Source: Eremophila alpestris peregrina
Lineage: Eukaryota > Chordata > Aves > Passeriformes > Alaudidae
Direction of reading: 5' to 3'
DNA length: 64,000 nucleotides
Assembly (NCBI GenBank): GCA_009792885.1
Contig: WMCF01000055.1
Coordinates: forward strand, 4,737,443-4,801,442
A program made the position numbers and the translations under genes. Shown piece by piece: positions 11,742 to 25,030 of this stretch. Positions within the stretch are counted from its first letter, which is position 1. Each line of letters starts with the position of its first letter. The notes beneath the pieces are model-generated. The model was not told the origin of the DNA. It saw only the letters and a program-made list of their open reading frames with translations, and ran no database searches.

Positions 11742-12215
11742 AAACACCCAACACAAAAGCCCAGCTAATAGTTGCAAGGAGCTGAAAACAGTAGTTTACA
11801 GTGTCCAGACCACAATAAAAGAATTTAGTTCTTCAAAAGTTCAAAGGTTGGGTCAATTCCCACTGCAAACACCAGCCATAACCTCTTGGCTCAAAAGCCT
11901 AAACCACTTCTCTTTCTATGGCTGGTTCTGTCTGGAGCTGGCTGCCTGTTTCCAGAGCCACAAGGGCCACAATGATGCCTGTGAGCTTGCTGTGCACCCA
12001 TAGGTGCAAGCACACCAGTCCTTTTCACCTGGCAAACTTCTCCAGCACAGAGGCACTTCAGGATGGGTGGCTGCACCCACTCCACCACAAGTCACATCTC
12101 AGGTGCTGGGAACTTGGAGGAACCTTCACCAGAGTCACTCTGACAGTAACCTGCTCCAAGAGGAAAGGTACAGGAAGTACAGCCAGCTCTGCATCCCTCC
12201 AAGCCTCCAAAACAG

Positions 12216-12320
12216 AAAATCATAGAATGGCCTTAAAGATCATTGCATGAGCAAGGCCTGTCTGGGCCTTGGACGATTCTAGGGATGGGGCACCCACAGC
12301 TTCTCTGTGCAAGAGACATC
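12216..12320 (-). mobile_element. CR1 LINE 3'-end fragment, minus strand
   Basis: A short, eroded CR1 3' terminus read on the minus strand. On the plus strand it begins with an AATCATAGAATGG-type terminus, continues with CCTTAAAGATCAT, then TGGGCCTTG (near 12263), and ends in the GGGATGGGGCACCCACAGCTT block (12282-12302). About 20-40 bases expected in the middle of the CR1 UTR are missing. Confidence 0.8.
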
Positions 12321-15300
12321 AACATGGCTAAGAATGCAGATACACAACAGTAGATACCAAATAAATTCAACAAGCAGCCTCTTCACTCATGCACAGACAG
12401 GCTGCTGCCTCACACCTCAGTGAGATTCATAAATGGGAACATTGTAATGTTCTTAAATCAAGCCCTGCCTAGGGCAGTGACCTAAGGGAAAATTTGCTAC
12501 ATATGATTTAAGTATTTGCTGGTAAATTTATAAAAAGAAACACTCCATAAGAAAGTGGACATCCAATATGTGAGGCACTTTTGTAAATGCAAGTATAGGC
12601 TGAATACTTCAGAACACAAATAAGCTGTGGCAAATCAGGCCCTTCAAACCCATGCTGCTATTGAAAACTAAAGGCACCTAATAAGGAATATGTTACTACA
12701 ATTTTTCCAATTTGTTTGTTGTGTATCTAACATGCTATGTCTCACTGTACTGTTGTCACATGAAATATTAACAACAGCTACTACCAATTAAGTACTAAAC
12801 ATATACATTTGTGCTGCATTTGTGCACACTTGACATGACCATAATATCTAATATAATGCCAGATGATGAGCTTGATGTTCCAAAGCTTGATTTCTCCCCG
12901 GCTAAATTTACTAGGAAGAGGGAGTAGAGGAAAGAAAAAACATTGGTAAGCTGTCCACTGGATATATTGTTGACAGCACAGGAACATGTTTATTTTTGTT
13001 ATTCCATCTGGTGTTCATTATAAGCACCAGTTTTGGATGCGCTATGGCCAAACTATCTAGCTATCAATAAAACATGGGCTTTCTGAATCTGCAGCAACAT
13101 GAGACATAAGTGCAATAATCTCCTGTTTACTGATGGTGTGTTATGCAACATTATTTGTACTCAACCCCAACTATTGGAAAATTAAAGCAACTTTGATCAC
13201 TTTTGGAGGTTCTTGGCTAAGATTTCCATTTGTAACTATCAATTATTTAAGGAACAGTTTTAAAGGGTTCTTAGAGGTTTAAGAAAACCCCAGTAATTTA
13301 AGCAGCAATGGCAGATAATTACAAGACTTAAGCCTCATACGGAATAAAAAGTCTGTATAAAATAGTCACATTGCCATCTACTGACAGCTCTTTATGAAAA
13401 GGCTTACAGTTTTTATTAGCTGCCTGACTATATACTTAATACTCTTTCTTTTGACATAACAGTAGCACAAAAATTAGGGACGTACAATAAATGTTGTTCA
13501 GTACATCCCACTGCAATAATCCTGCTTCTGTTCGGATCCATCCGAATCCATTCAGGCTTTCACAGTTACATACTGCAATTAGACACGTTTATTAACGGCA
13601 TTATTGCTCAGTATTTCACAGGAGGTAAAACTGTTTTCAAGTAAGTAACTACAGAAGGGTATGTTAATAAATCTGGACTATGAGCACAGTACGTAGGGAC
13701 CTGTTAATGGGATTTTCTTAATAACAGCATTTATTTCACTGCATATAATACCAATCACTGGAAACCACAATTCTTATTATATTCTATGAAAAATGGATTT
13801 CATGTTAAGGACACATCATACAGACTACAGTGTCTCTGATGCACCTGCATATTAAAAATCTTTTATCTCATCTTTATTCTGAAGTACATTTTAGCCCAAA
13901 AGTTAATGCCCTAATTATTAAACCAGCAACATGTTACTGCACATGTTACTTTAAAACTGAATGTAGGTCTCATAGCTGTTATATCTTCCTGCAGCTTGGG
14001 TTAATGAATCCTAGAAATGGTCTGTAAATGAGGTGATACATTTCTCTTCCACGGAAGCAAATATGCCAAGCTGGGATATCCTTGCTGTAACCCAACCAAC
14101 ATGTCAATACTCTGCACAAACTCAAGGCCTTCCTTAGATTCTCAGTGCTTTATTTCCTGCTAAGAATTTCTGCATGCTCTCTGATCCATGGTAAAATGTG
14201 ATTTTTCTTCAACCTTGCCTCTTAATTATAATATTGAAGTTGGAAAGAAGAAAATAACAAGTAATCTATCAGGTCTTGTCTGCAGTATTTGCACCCAGTT
14301 TTTCATGCCTCTAAATCTGCCATTCACAAAAGAGTTTCTAAAGCTCTACACTGTCTTTAAGACTTCAGGTTTTGTCATTTCTTACACTGATTTGAACATA
14401 TCCCATTGTTTTGTCTTTTCTAAGGCATTTTTTCGCATACAGAAGAGCCCAGAGAAGGCAGCACCCCACAGAATACAGGGCATTGGAATGCCTTGCTGCG
14501 AAACTTTACATCACTGAATTTCAAGTGCATTCCACAGGCTTGCTCCTTGGCCAAACCAAGGCTCTAGAGAAACCTGTCTCCATATCACAGAGTACCTGAG
14601 GATGAGGGAGTTAATCCAAGTGCCACTCATGGTTCCACAGACACAGTCCATGTGCCTGATCAGTCAGCAAACCCAGTATTTTTTAGGAAACTGCATGTTG
14701 TATCAGCTAGAAAAGATTAATATCTCCCAGATACCCAAGTTAGTTTCAAAGCAAACAAAGCACACTATGAGCTAGAATGAGAATTTATAGAAACAGGTTC
14801 TGGCCATTAACTCCATCTCTACTCTGACTCTGAAAATTAAATTGTCTAAGAGCCTTTGCAAAGATACAACAGGAATTCTGTTACATGCTTACGTCCTGTT
14901 TCACCACTGGTAAGCATTCCACAGATCTCAGAGTACCTGAGAATTTTTCTGGATGACATTTCATAGGACTAGTATGAGTCTGTGCCACAAATCCTAGCAT
15001 ATCTAAGTATTTCCTCTCCTTTTCCAAATTTACACAACCACTTAAATCTTTTAGAGCTATTGAGCCACATCTAATTACCCCTCACTCACTGTTATATCTG
15101 CAATAACTAAAACAGCTAAATGTCGGGGTAGAATGACTGGCATGAAGGCCCAGGCAGGTTGCTGCAAGGTAATACCATGTCTGGTTGAAATTCATTTGGT
15201 TTACAGATAAACAACCCAACTGCCAGATTTGCCACTCTGCAACTCTTCATTTTGCCTTCTCATCCAGTGGTTGCTGGCAATAACATCACCCTGAAATGAA

Positions 15301-15690
15301 GGTCTTTCAGTGAGTGCAGAGGAAACCATGAAAGTTAATCTTGCCTCCTGTTGTAAATGATGCCATTTTTCTAACAAAGTCCTAGGCAGAGTAAATTGAA
15401 ATATATTGCACAAAACTTATAAAATTTCCCATTGCTATAATTTAAGGACAATGGACATCAATGAATGGAGATCAATTCTCTAAGGAACAAAATAATTTCC
15501 TTAAATAACAAAACAAAAGTCAAAGCTGGCATATGTTTCCAGAATAAGATGCCTGCTACCCTAAAACTCAGTGTCAGCATCACATTTCACAAGTTTTCCT
15601 TAAAAAAAAATCCTCTCAACTTATTTTCTTAAAGAATGAGGATAAGCACTTTTACTATTGAGGCTAAAAAACCCCCCACCAAAACCAAAA

Positions 15691-15930
15691 AACCAAACAA
15701 ACACCCCACCCCAACCCCTCCAAATTTAAATGCAAATATATTTTTGAGCAAAAACCATGTAATCGTAGTGAGAAAACTACAACAGTTTATTTCACTAGAA
15801 TTGTGACTCAGAAGCACAGAGAGATAAACTATAAAAGCTTTGGACAAGTGTAATATTTCTTCCCTTAAACAGCTCAAATATGGTTTTTGCAACTGGTGTT
15901 GGAGAGGTTTTGGTGGGGTTTGGTTTGGTT
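15691..15930. repeat. Imperfect inverted repeat with nested perfect 11-bp arms
   Basis: An A/C-rich arm at 15691-15723 pairs with a G/T-rich arm at 15899-15930 at about 27 of 33 positions. Inside them GCAAAAACCAT (15748-15758) has its exact reverse complement at 15880-15890. The whole could fold as a long stem with a loop of about 120 nt. The G/T arm also carries at least seven GG runs, so a two-tier G-quadruplex is possible. The low complexity of the outer arms means part of the match could be chance. Confidence 0.5.
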
Positions 15931-18900
15931 GGTTGGATTTTAAACTGTGCATCGGCATAGCTTTAGCAGAAATACAACAGTTGAAGGAGTGAAAAGTGCT
16001 TAGCTAAAAATAAACATCACTTGTAAGGTTTGAGCAAATTTCCTCAAGCAGAGTCACCTCAGACTTCACCACTCACCATGGTCAGGCTCTGCTCTCTGTG
16101 GGAGCTGCTGAGGAGCTGAAGTGGCTGAACAGTATGCAAGGAACACAATCAATAAATTAACAAAAGTGGAATTACTTTGTTTATAATGCAGAGAACACAA
16201 AACAGTGATAATTTACTACTTGAACATTGTAACAGAATCTGCTGCACACAGTCTGTGGGGCTGAGATCTGGCCCTTGATCTACACATCACTCAGGCTGGG
16301 AAAGAACAAGGTAATTGAGACACCTGTAGGACTTGCACGGCTTTGGAGAAGCTAGAAAAATAATGTTCTCAAAGAATCATTAAAATGCTTTCATTTTCCT
16401 GCTTTTTTGGGGTTTTTTTTAAGGGTTGCTTTCTTTTGCTTTGGCAAGTAAGGAGGAAAGAATAAGGAGGAAAATGTCCATCGTAGGAGGAACACAAGTT
16501 GATATAGTCATGTTTTTCACTGTTTCTGTTTGCCATGGATAAATACATAAAAATATACTTACATGCAAGTCATGGCTGAATGAGGAAAGAAAACAGTTAA
16601 TGATGATAGAAACCAATTTCTGTGACTTAATATGAGAGAACATCTCCAAGCTGTTTAATTTTAGAATAATTTCTGTATGGTTAAAAAAAGCCAGCAAATT
16701 CTGTGGTGTCAGTAGTGTCACTTCTGCAGTGCAGAAGGTCATGTCATTCAGTAAAGTATCCTGGGAGAGCCTCTGAATTAAGAGTTTGGTCTTTTAGTAC
16801 CTGTAACTCATTAGAAACTGATTTAAAAGTCTCAAGGTTCCAAAGCCACCAACAGCAGAAAATAGAAATCTGGAGAGCACATAGGAATGGTGCAGCCCTG
16901 AGGGGCTTGTGTTCCTGCTTCTGAAAAATTGCTTGATCATTGTCCATGCTTAAAATAAAAACTATGAAAGAACTTCACAAAATTTAGCCTTAAAGAGTAT
17001 CTCTCCAAAGATATTACGAAGTTTCAAAATGAAAGAAAAGGCTTAATTGTGTGCCTTTAGCACCTGAATCTGCATATTTAAAAGAAACAATACAAAAGAG
17101 AGGATTTTTTTTTTATTTAAAAAATATTCACACACACACAAAAAATGTTACTTGGCTTTCAGACTCATCCATACTACAGTATGAAATGCCTTTGGCAGTG
17201 ATCTGAAGGCACAAGAGACAATACAGGGTGTAACTGTCATCATGAATGTCTTATAACACCAGTGGCCAGAACAAAATGCCACCTCCAGTTCTGAGTTTTG
17301 CAAAATGCCTTTGAAGGCTGCAGTAAGTGACAAGACACTTTAGGAAAAGATAGGAAAATCAAAGGGCATTGTCATTGAGCAAATCAAACTTTGTTCTGAT
17401 TGTCTGCAAGGTCAAGATATTTGCATCATATTAAGGGTTCATTAGCACAGACAAGCATTAGCTGTTACAGGCTCATTTTTTAGTTTTGAAGGTCTACAAC
17501 AATGAAGTTCCACAGAAAAGCAAAATACTGGCCTGCCAAGGAATCTCAGCACAATCTATGTCCCGATCTCTTTGTTGTAATGGAAACATTGCATATTGAG
17601 TAGCTAAAGTAATAAAGCAAAGTTTTACTTATAGAAAATGTTCTACAAAATTTTCAAGCCCAAATATTCTATTAATTTTAACATGTATTGCATATAATAC
17701 TTGCAATTATTTCAGCACTAATTATTTAGCAGGAAAATCAGCCTTAATTTTTTAATTTAGAAATCAATCCAGCAAATATCTAAATGTTTTTGCTTCACTG
17801 CTTAGAAAGTGGTTCCATGGTGAAAAAGTTAGTCCTAACATTTTTATAACCATTTTATGAAAAGTTCAGAAAAAGAGGTGTGATTGTATGACCAAAGGTG
17901 TCCTCCAAAAGAATTTACTGCTCGTTTGCTCTAAGACACTGCAGAGCAGATAACATTCACAAAGGCCTAAGAACAAGAGCTGTAAATGACAAATGGGACA
18001 AAATTCACAGTCATGGGTTTACTGAATAAGCTACAACACCTTAGTCATAAGGGGGGAGAGGTAACTGTAAACTGTTTTAATTCACCATGTTATGTTCAGC
18101 CTGGTACTCAAGTGGTATCATCACAATTTATTAAAAATCACAAAAAAACATTATATTATGAATATGTCCTTCAGCAGGGTAGGAAACATCATGATTGCAA
18201 ATGACTCATATACAAATCTAAGCTCTAACTTGAGAACACTGAATATCTAACAAATCTAATTTTTAGACAAAGGTCTAATTTTGCATTCCTGCACCTTCTC
18301 AGCTGCACAGTACAACCAGGGCAAATCTGTAACACATAACACATCTGCCTAAACAGAAATCATACATCTTACAGCTTGAGTGTTTGGGAGCACTGATAGT
18401 CCTTATGACAAGTTTTTAATGAAATAATGCTATGCCTGTCAGTGGAAAGGAGAAGAAGAATACATTAGACTGACACATAAAGGATCATCCTGCCAAACAC
18501 TGCATCCGAGAACTGGAGGTGGAAAGATGTAAAAGGCAGACAGCATAATGTGCTCATTTGTGGCCTCATCCTGGAGCCAGGGAGAGTAAATGTAAGCAGC
18601 AGCAATTTTCTGCCCAAGGAATTAAAAACACAAGGGTGTGAATAAGTTCAGTGTCAAAATACCAAATGATTGCCCACAAATGCATACCCTGAAAAGAAAG
18701 TGTTTTCTTCCCATTTATTTCTACAAAATCACCAACAGCTTCCATTTGCACTCCATTTCAAGCCATGCCAAGAAACATGATGCACAACAAATATGAACTA
18801 CACACATTTGCCCTCTTATGCTTCCAGATGTCTCAGTTTTATGTGCCAAATCTGCTCTTTCAAAATACTACCTCTAACTTTTCAAAAGTCCAGTTCCATT

Positions 18901-21011
18901 CCATGTTATGCTTTGTGGTGGAGAAAAAGCATTGCATTTTGGAAGAATAATTATGGGCTATTTCCAATCAAAAATTTGATCAAATTCAACATTTGGAAGT
19001 GTTCAGTAGCAAAAGGAAACCAAGCGAAAACAGGGGCCTGTTACAATATGGTAGAAATATTATGATTAATTGCAATTCAGAAAAGACAGGAGTGTCCAAT
19101 TAATATTGCTGCTGTATACTTCAGGGACAAGGGTGTATGCCTCAGGATTGATGAAACACTTTCCTGTATTGAGTCAGGAATACATTAGCTAGCAGCTTTT
19201 GAAGTCTGACATTTTAAAAATCAGATCCAGATAACTGAAGGGTTTTATAAGAACCAGCCAGGCATCTTTCTAGGCTGTCAGTGAGCTCTGTCACACTGAC
19301 AGTCTCAGAAGACTGAAGAGTTGCATCAATATGACAAAGCCAGATCTTTACAAAATCTCATAGTAATTTTCAGAGTAAAACATTGAGAAAAAAAAATTAG
19401 CTTCTAAAAGTCCATCCATGCACAATGGTAACTCCTATATCTTTGAATCCAAAATTCAGGATCTTGTAACTTGTTATCAGTCAGAAACAGAGGTTTGAAT
19501 CAGAATTCTGGTGCAAAACACTTGTTTACAAGAATGTATCAAGTTCTTATTCTTTGTATGCAGTGGAAGCGAACTGAAAAAATTACCTCTCACAGCATCA
19601 GAACCCTTTCATTCATACCATTCCAAAGGATTGTCTTGGAAGAAGGCTGCTTGCATTTGCTCAGGTTAAATGAAACATTCCCTATCCACTTTCAAGGATT
19701 GTCTCTGCTTCCTGGGTGAGATAGTTCAGCCACACAAATGTACCCCTTTGTGTATCAATAATCAGCCAAACTTTCTTCACACAGAACATCCGAATTTCTG
19801 ACTGGCTGCCTTTATTTTGGATGTAAATACTGTATCTCATAGCTACCATAAAATATAGGATGATAATTAACTCCAACATTATCTACTAGACTAACCCAAT
19901 TTACACTACTATATTCAGCTAAAGAGGGACTTTGTGCATAGTGGTAAAAATAATGCTCATTGTTTTCAGCACATTTTATATTAGTCTAATTAGCAAATGT
20001 TCCCATACCTGCAATAAAAAAAAATTACAAAGTAACTTTATAAGCAGTGAAGGAGCATGTAAAATTTTATTCCTTGAAATGACTTGGCTATGAGTATTTT
20101 AACAGTCTGTGTAATTAACTAACAGAGACAAAAGACTGCAAAGTTATTTAAATTGAACATGATGGGTAATGCCTAAGCACCATGGGCTCAACTAATTCTT
20201 TCCAAAAGAAGACAACCTAGTGAAGCTAAATGTTTCTTTCATCTATTAATTTTAGATAATTTAATCCACTGAAAACATGAAAGTCTTGCCTTTGTTTTTT
20301 TTCTTAAGAACTAGATTCTCTTGTACTAAAGAGTCCATTGCTTCCTGCACTCCTCATGGGAAAAACCCTAGAACATTCTGAGACCTTTGCCTTTCTGTCC
20401 TACTCTGCTTTCTGAGTACATCTGAAAATGCTCCATTAAAAAAAAATAGGAAAAAACAAACAAACAAATTAATCCTATGTTTATATCCTGTAAACTTTCT
20501 GGAATATTGAGTATCCAAATTACTCATTAAAACAGGACCAAATTTTTGTAGGAGATCACCATGAAAGGCTAAAAATAAATTCTGACACTCAGTCAAGAAC
20601 ATTCCAGGCAAATCCTGAAAAATCCTATATTATTCAGGTCACTATAAATTTAGCCATAATAGCAGATTCCCCATATCTAGCATAATGCAGATACAGCTCA
20701 TATAAATAGGAAATGCTAAATGGAACAGATTGAGTATGATGACAACATGATCACAAAGTTTTTTCACAGACTGATGGTTCTCTATTTTTAAACACATTTA
20801 TTTTAAAACAGGTTTAATCACATACAACTCTGATACCTTCTGAGGTAGGGCTTGAAGCAAAGAACAGGACTAGAGTGCAAAGTTCACATAAGGATTTTCA
20901 AGCATAAGTGGCAGCACAGAAAACTAAACATGAGGCAAATAATTCAAATGCATTATGTTTGAAAGTGTGAATAAAAGACAAAACAATGCAATTTTTAAAC
21001 AAATCTTAAAT

Positions 21012-21046
21012 TAAAATTAATTAATTAATTAATTAATTAATTAATA
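21012..21046. repeat. (TTAA)n microsatellite
   Basis: An uninterrupted TTAA tetranucleotide array of about eight units, preceded by AAATTAAA. It is likely length-polymorphic. TTAA is also the insertion target of piggyBac-type transposons, but no element is present here. Confidence 0.95.
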
Positions 21047-24000
21047 AGAGTTCTCTTTCCTCTAAGTATTTAGCCTTCTGACCTTCTATGCATTACAAAA
21101 TCTGTCATTAAAGCAATTAAATTTTACTGTTCTGGAAACTATAATGGAAAAAGCAATTCCTACAACTGTCAAGTTCAGCCACAATGTCAACGACATTATA
21201 GACTGTGACGCTCCTCTTCTGAGAATCTCTTGTTTCTGCTGCATTCTGAAACTTACGAAGTTCTCCAACATCAAGTGCTATAAAAATGGCACCCTTCTGA
21301 GTGTATCTTCAGCTATCTTTACAACTTTCTTTTGAATGAAAAGGATGCTTATCTGCAAGCATTTACTGAGAGGCTGAGGTCAAAAATGCAGTAGAAAAGT
21401 AAGGAAATGCAAAAGAAAACCCAATTACTAAAACCAAAGATTCCAGTTTCCCCCTTCTGACAGTGGCTCCCAATGAGAGAGAACCTTCACTACCAGGTTA
21501 GAGCTGTAAAGTGGCGGCAGTGGGAGGAGGGATGCACATCAAAGCTAATGGTGAGCAGGTTCTCTGCATTCCCTTTGAAGCCCTTGTCCATCACTCTTGC
21601 CCAGTCAGCTATGGGGGCAAACTGAAAAACAGGACTATGAGTGTGGCTTCTGCACTCCCAAGTTATCAGTATCAACTTCATATTCTTCTACATGAACATT
21701 TTACATTTAAGGTGCTCACTGCATGTGTCTCTTTTTCACATCACTTCAAGATTTCTAGGTTGAGCAAGTTAGTTATTCAGGTTCATCTTCTAATAAAACA
21801 CAGCTGTCAATTTAAAAGCTTTATTACATCCTTTGGGGTGCTCACTACTTAGAAAAGAAATAAACAGGTAAACCCCAAATTTCTGACTGCCTTGCATCCT
21901 GTTAAAAACACACATAGCTTATTTAAATTTCCCTTATTTTTTACCACACATAAAAGCATAAACTGCATGCCAACTCTTCCTTCCCTAAAAGGAAAAAAAC
22001 ATTTTTGAAAAGTAAATTCCTTCACACATGCAGTCAATACTCACACTTCAAACACTGTTTTTAAATTTTTCTATTGGGAGGTGAGAGCACAGAGAAAAAG
22101 AACTCAGCTAGACACTACTGATACACTGAAAAACACACTTGTCATAGCAAGGGAATTTTAGATGCCAAAGGAGTACCAGCAAATAAAAAATATGTGTTGG
22201 GAGAAAACAGCAGCTTGTGGGCCATCTTTTTGAAGCTATTAAAAGACAAACCATGCTGAGCTCAATGTTTCAATGAACCTGCATGAAACAGACTCTGACA
22301 GTTTCCTGGTTTTAGTGCAATTATAAACAAGCACATTCCTGCATACTCCTTGTCCAGGCAAATGATAGTACAACAACTGCAGGAGCAACAACTGAATATC
22401 CCTGGATACATACACTCAGTGGGTATTAAAATATAGAAAAGAATTCATACCACAGGAGAATACAACCAAATATTAGATACCCAAACCTGCATGCAGATGG
22501 AGAAGCAACAGGTATTCGATGACAAGATCTACTTTAGAGCTAGCCCTTAGCTTCTGGATATTACCATTCATGTAAAGAAAAGAAGCACACAGTAATAATG
22601 CTCAAGCAAAGCACGGTTCACAACAAAGATGTTGGACTTCTCTGATGTTTTTTCCCTACCCCAAGTTATCTTGCTGGTCTTCTACATTTAGCTGTGAAGG
22701 GACACCCTTTCCTTTTTGATTAGTTTTCTTTCAGACAGTAGCATTTTAAAGAGAAACCCAACTTCCTGGTGCATTATTGAGCTTCCCAGCTGACAAAGGA
22801 GATCTATTCTGAACCCAGAAAACTTGTTATTGTAACACTGTCAAAAAACCGTCATGTGTTAAGGGCAGAGTCAATACATTTCAGGGAAACATCCATGAGT
22901 CTCAGACTGATGTTGCTGTACAAATATTATCAAGGAGCAAGACACAGCCTCCACCCATCAGAACCAAATCAAAGTTCACAGAAGTTGCCTGTTTCACTGA
23001 GATATTTTCTTCATATTGTTCTGACAGGAAGTGAAGAGCCACCAGCCTGATCTGAAAGCGTCCAGTAAATAATACTTTGCTTTAGTGAACAGTTAACTTA
23101 CGCAGCAGAGAGCAAAAGTCATCAAAGCTCATCTTGCTGCAATTTGCAGTGAGATCAACAGGCAAGGTTTGACTGATTCAAATACTGAACTGGTTGAGTG
23201 CCACCTCTTCACACCCTGGAACAAACAAAAACAGCCATGTTTCCATAAAAGGCTGCTGTCAGATTTCCAGAAACATTTCTCTACAAGCATTTCTTCCTGA
23301 ATACATTACATTTATGAACTTAGGGATGAATCTGAAGAAGTGGCACATTACATCAGTGGAGTTTAGGCCACTCAAGAACAAACAGTAAGTAGCACCACCC
23401 AGTATGAGAAAGCGATGTTAAGAGAGAATTAAAACTAACACAAAAAATCATTAAAACCATAGAACAAAATATTAAAAAAATAGTTCCGGAATACTAAATA
23501 AACACCCAGTTTAGATTTTTGCTGTTTCTTTAGAGTTTGGAAACTCAGAGAGAGTTTATGGTCTGTTGTCAGTTAGCTAACAATGCAGCACAGAGCAACA
23601 GCTCTTAGTTTTTGTCCCAACAACTTATAACCTTCCTTCCAAAAAGAACTATTCTGTAACATGAGCAGTGACCTCCAGTGGCAACAGACTCATTCATTCC
23701 AGCTGAGTATCAGATCCTAAGTGCTAGAAATGTCTGAAGAGCTCTTTGAATGAGCCATGACTAAGAGATTTTCACAAATTTGAGTTTGCTTTGGTTATGT
23801 TTCTTTCCTTTTTTGGAGGGGGCAAAGGCGGAGGTGTTTGATGCTTTTATTTGTTTGCTTTAAAATTTCAAGATCCAGACTGGACTGTCTCTGTTCATAA
23901 ATTTATGTCAGTGACTCAAAAATAAACATAGGTGCATACCCGACCCTGCAGTGCACAGAAGAAAAAATATTCCAAACTCATTACTTACAAAAATAAATAA

Positions 24001-24448
24001 TTTAATTTCTAATAGTTATATAGATAAAACTGATCTAGTTACTTCTATAGTTTCTTCCTTGCACTTCATCAATGTAACAAAAGTTGTTTTCTGAAAATAA
24101 CCAAATGTGCCCCACTCTTCTCCTCAAAACTTAATGTTGGCAAGTGCAAGACTGCTGGTGTGTTGAGAGCAAGCAGCATTGTCTCAGTCATCTTGCACTT
24201 CCTTGTCTGCACATATCAGATCCCTCATGCACCACTTGGACTGTTGGACATTTTGGCTGCAGCTGTCTTCCTTTTCTTCTTTGACATTTAACATCACCTT
24301 AATTCCTGAGCAAACATTCAGACTGCATTTCATTAGGAGAGGAGTAAGCCAGCTGAGTGACTACTGGGAAGAAGCACTGTTCCTACACTGTTCAGTCTCC
24401 TCCTTCATTTAATTAACAATAGTTTTAACACTAGATTCTTTCATAAGC

Positions 24449-24680
24449 CTGTCTTGGTTTGACAAGTGTCTGCTAGGAAAAAGCTGGGGCCACCCTTGGA
24501 ATGGAGAATTCAAACCCCCTCCCTCCAAATTATTATACTTTAGAAAATTAAAGGGGCTCTCAGGCTGAGGAATAACAGTTCTCTACTAATATGTATAAGA
24601 ATTTATTTAGAGGATTGGGAAGGGAAATATTTCCTTAAACACACAGTGTCAGTTACTTGATTTTGGGCATGACTATGCAA
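24449..24680 (+). mobile_element. ERV LTR-derived fragment
   Basis: The block starting CTGTCTTGGTTTGACAAG and continuing through TGTCTGCTAGG, the C-rich CCCCCTCCCTCCAAATTAT segment (24518-24536), and GGGGCTCTCAGGC with GGAATAACAGTTCT matches a sequence I recall as highly repetitive in passerine ERV-related DNA. Only the first 200 bases or so are present; the remainder decays before the adjacent CR1 at 24719. Orientation and the exact 3' limit are uncertain, and the family assignment rests on memory of the repeat rather than on structural hallmarks. Confidence 0.5.
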
Positions 24681-24718
24681 AAAGCTGCATCATGAGTGGC
24701 GAGACGTGACCAAGGTTA

Positions 24719-25030
24719 GAAATCACACAGAATCACGAGGTTGAAAGAGACCTCCAAGATCATCAAGTCCAACTCAGCCCTAACACCTCAACTAAACCAT
24801 GGCACCGAGTGCCACATTCAGCCTTTTTTTAAGCACAACCAGGGATGGCAGCTCCACCAGCTCCCTGGGCAGACCATTCAAATACTTTATCACCCTTTCT
24901 GTAAAAAACATTTTCCTAATATCCAGCCTATATTTCCCTTGGTGCAGCTTGAGACTGTGTCCTCTCATGAAAGAGACCAACCCCCACCTGACTACAGCCA
25001 CCTTTCAGGGAGTTGGAAAGAGTGAAGAGC
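24719..25030 (-). mobile_element. CR1 LINE 3' end, minus strand
   Basis: A CR1 3' end in antisense. The plus strand starts with the octamer-like tail ATCACACAGAATCACGAGG, then GAAAGAGACCTCCAAGATCATC, CACCAGCTCCCTGGGCAG (about 24856-24873), TCACCCTTTCTGTAAA, and TTCCTAATATCCAGCCTA (24911-24928), all standard CR1 UTR landmarks in order. It is truncated at the CR1 5' side near 25030. The 150-codon frame at 24799-25251 is simply the antisense of this element extended into flanking DNA. Confidence 0.9.

Larger units (their letters stand above)
12321..24448. other. Long stretch with no recognisable transposon or gene
   Basis: About 12 kb of AT-rich sequence in which I recognise no full transposon, exon or RNA gene. 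Texture suggestive of conserved non-coding DNA occurs at about 12650-13650 and 17600-17800. It contains the inverted low-complexity pair at 15691-15930 and the TTAA microsatellite at 21012-21046. Frames of 60-110 codons occur on both strands at the density expected by chance. A 12-kb transposon-free run is moderately notable, but ancient decayed repeats could be invisible to me. Confidence 0.4.

Noticed and set aside
11644..12003. 119-codon frame through the N gap
   Set aside because: The frame depends on poly(A) of unknown length, so phase cannot be trusted.
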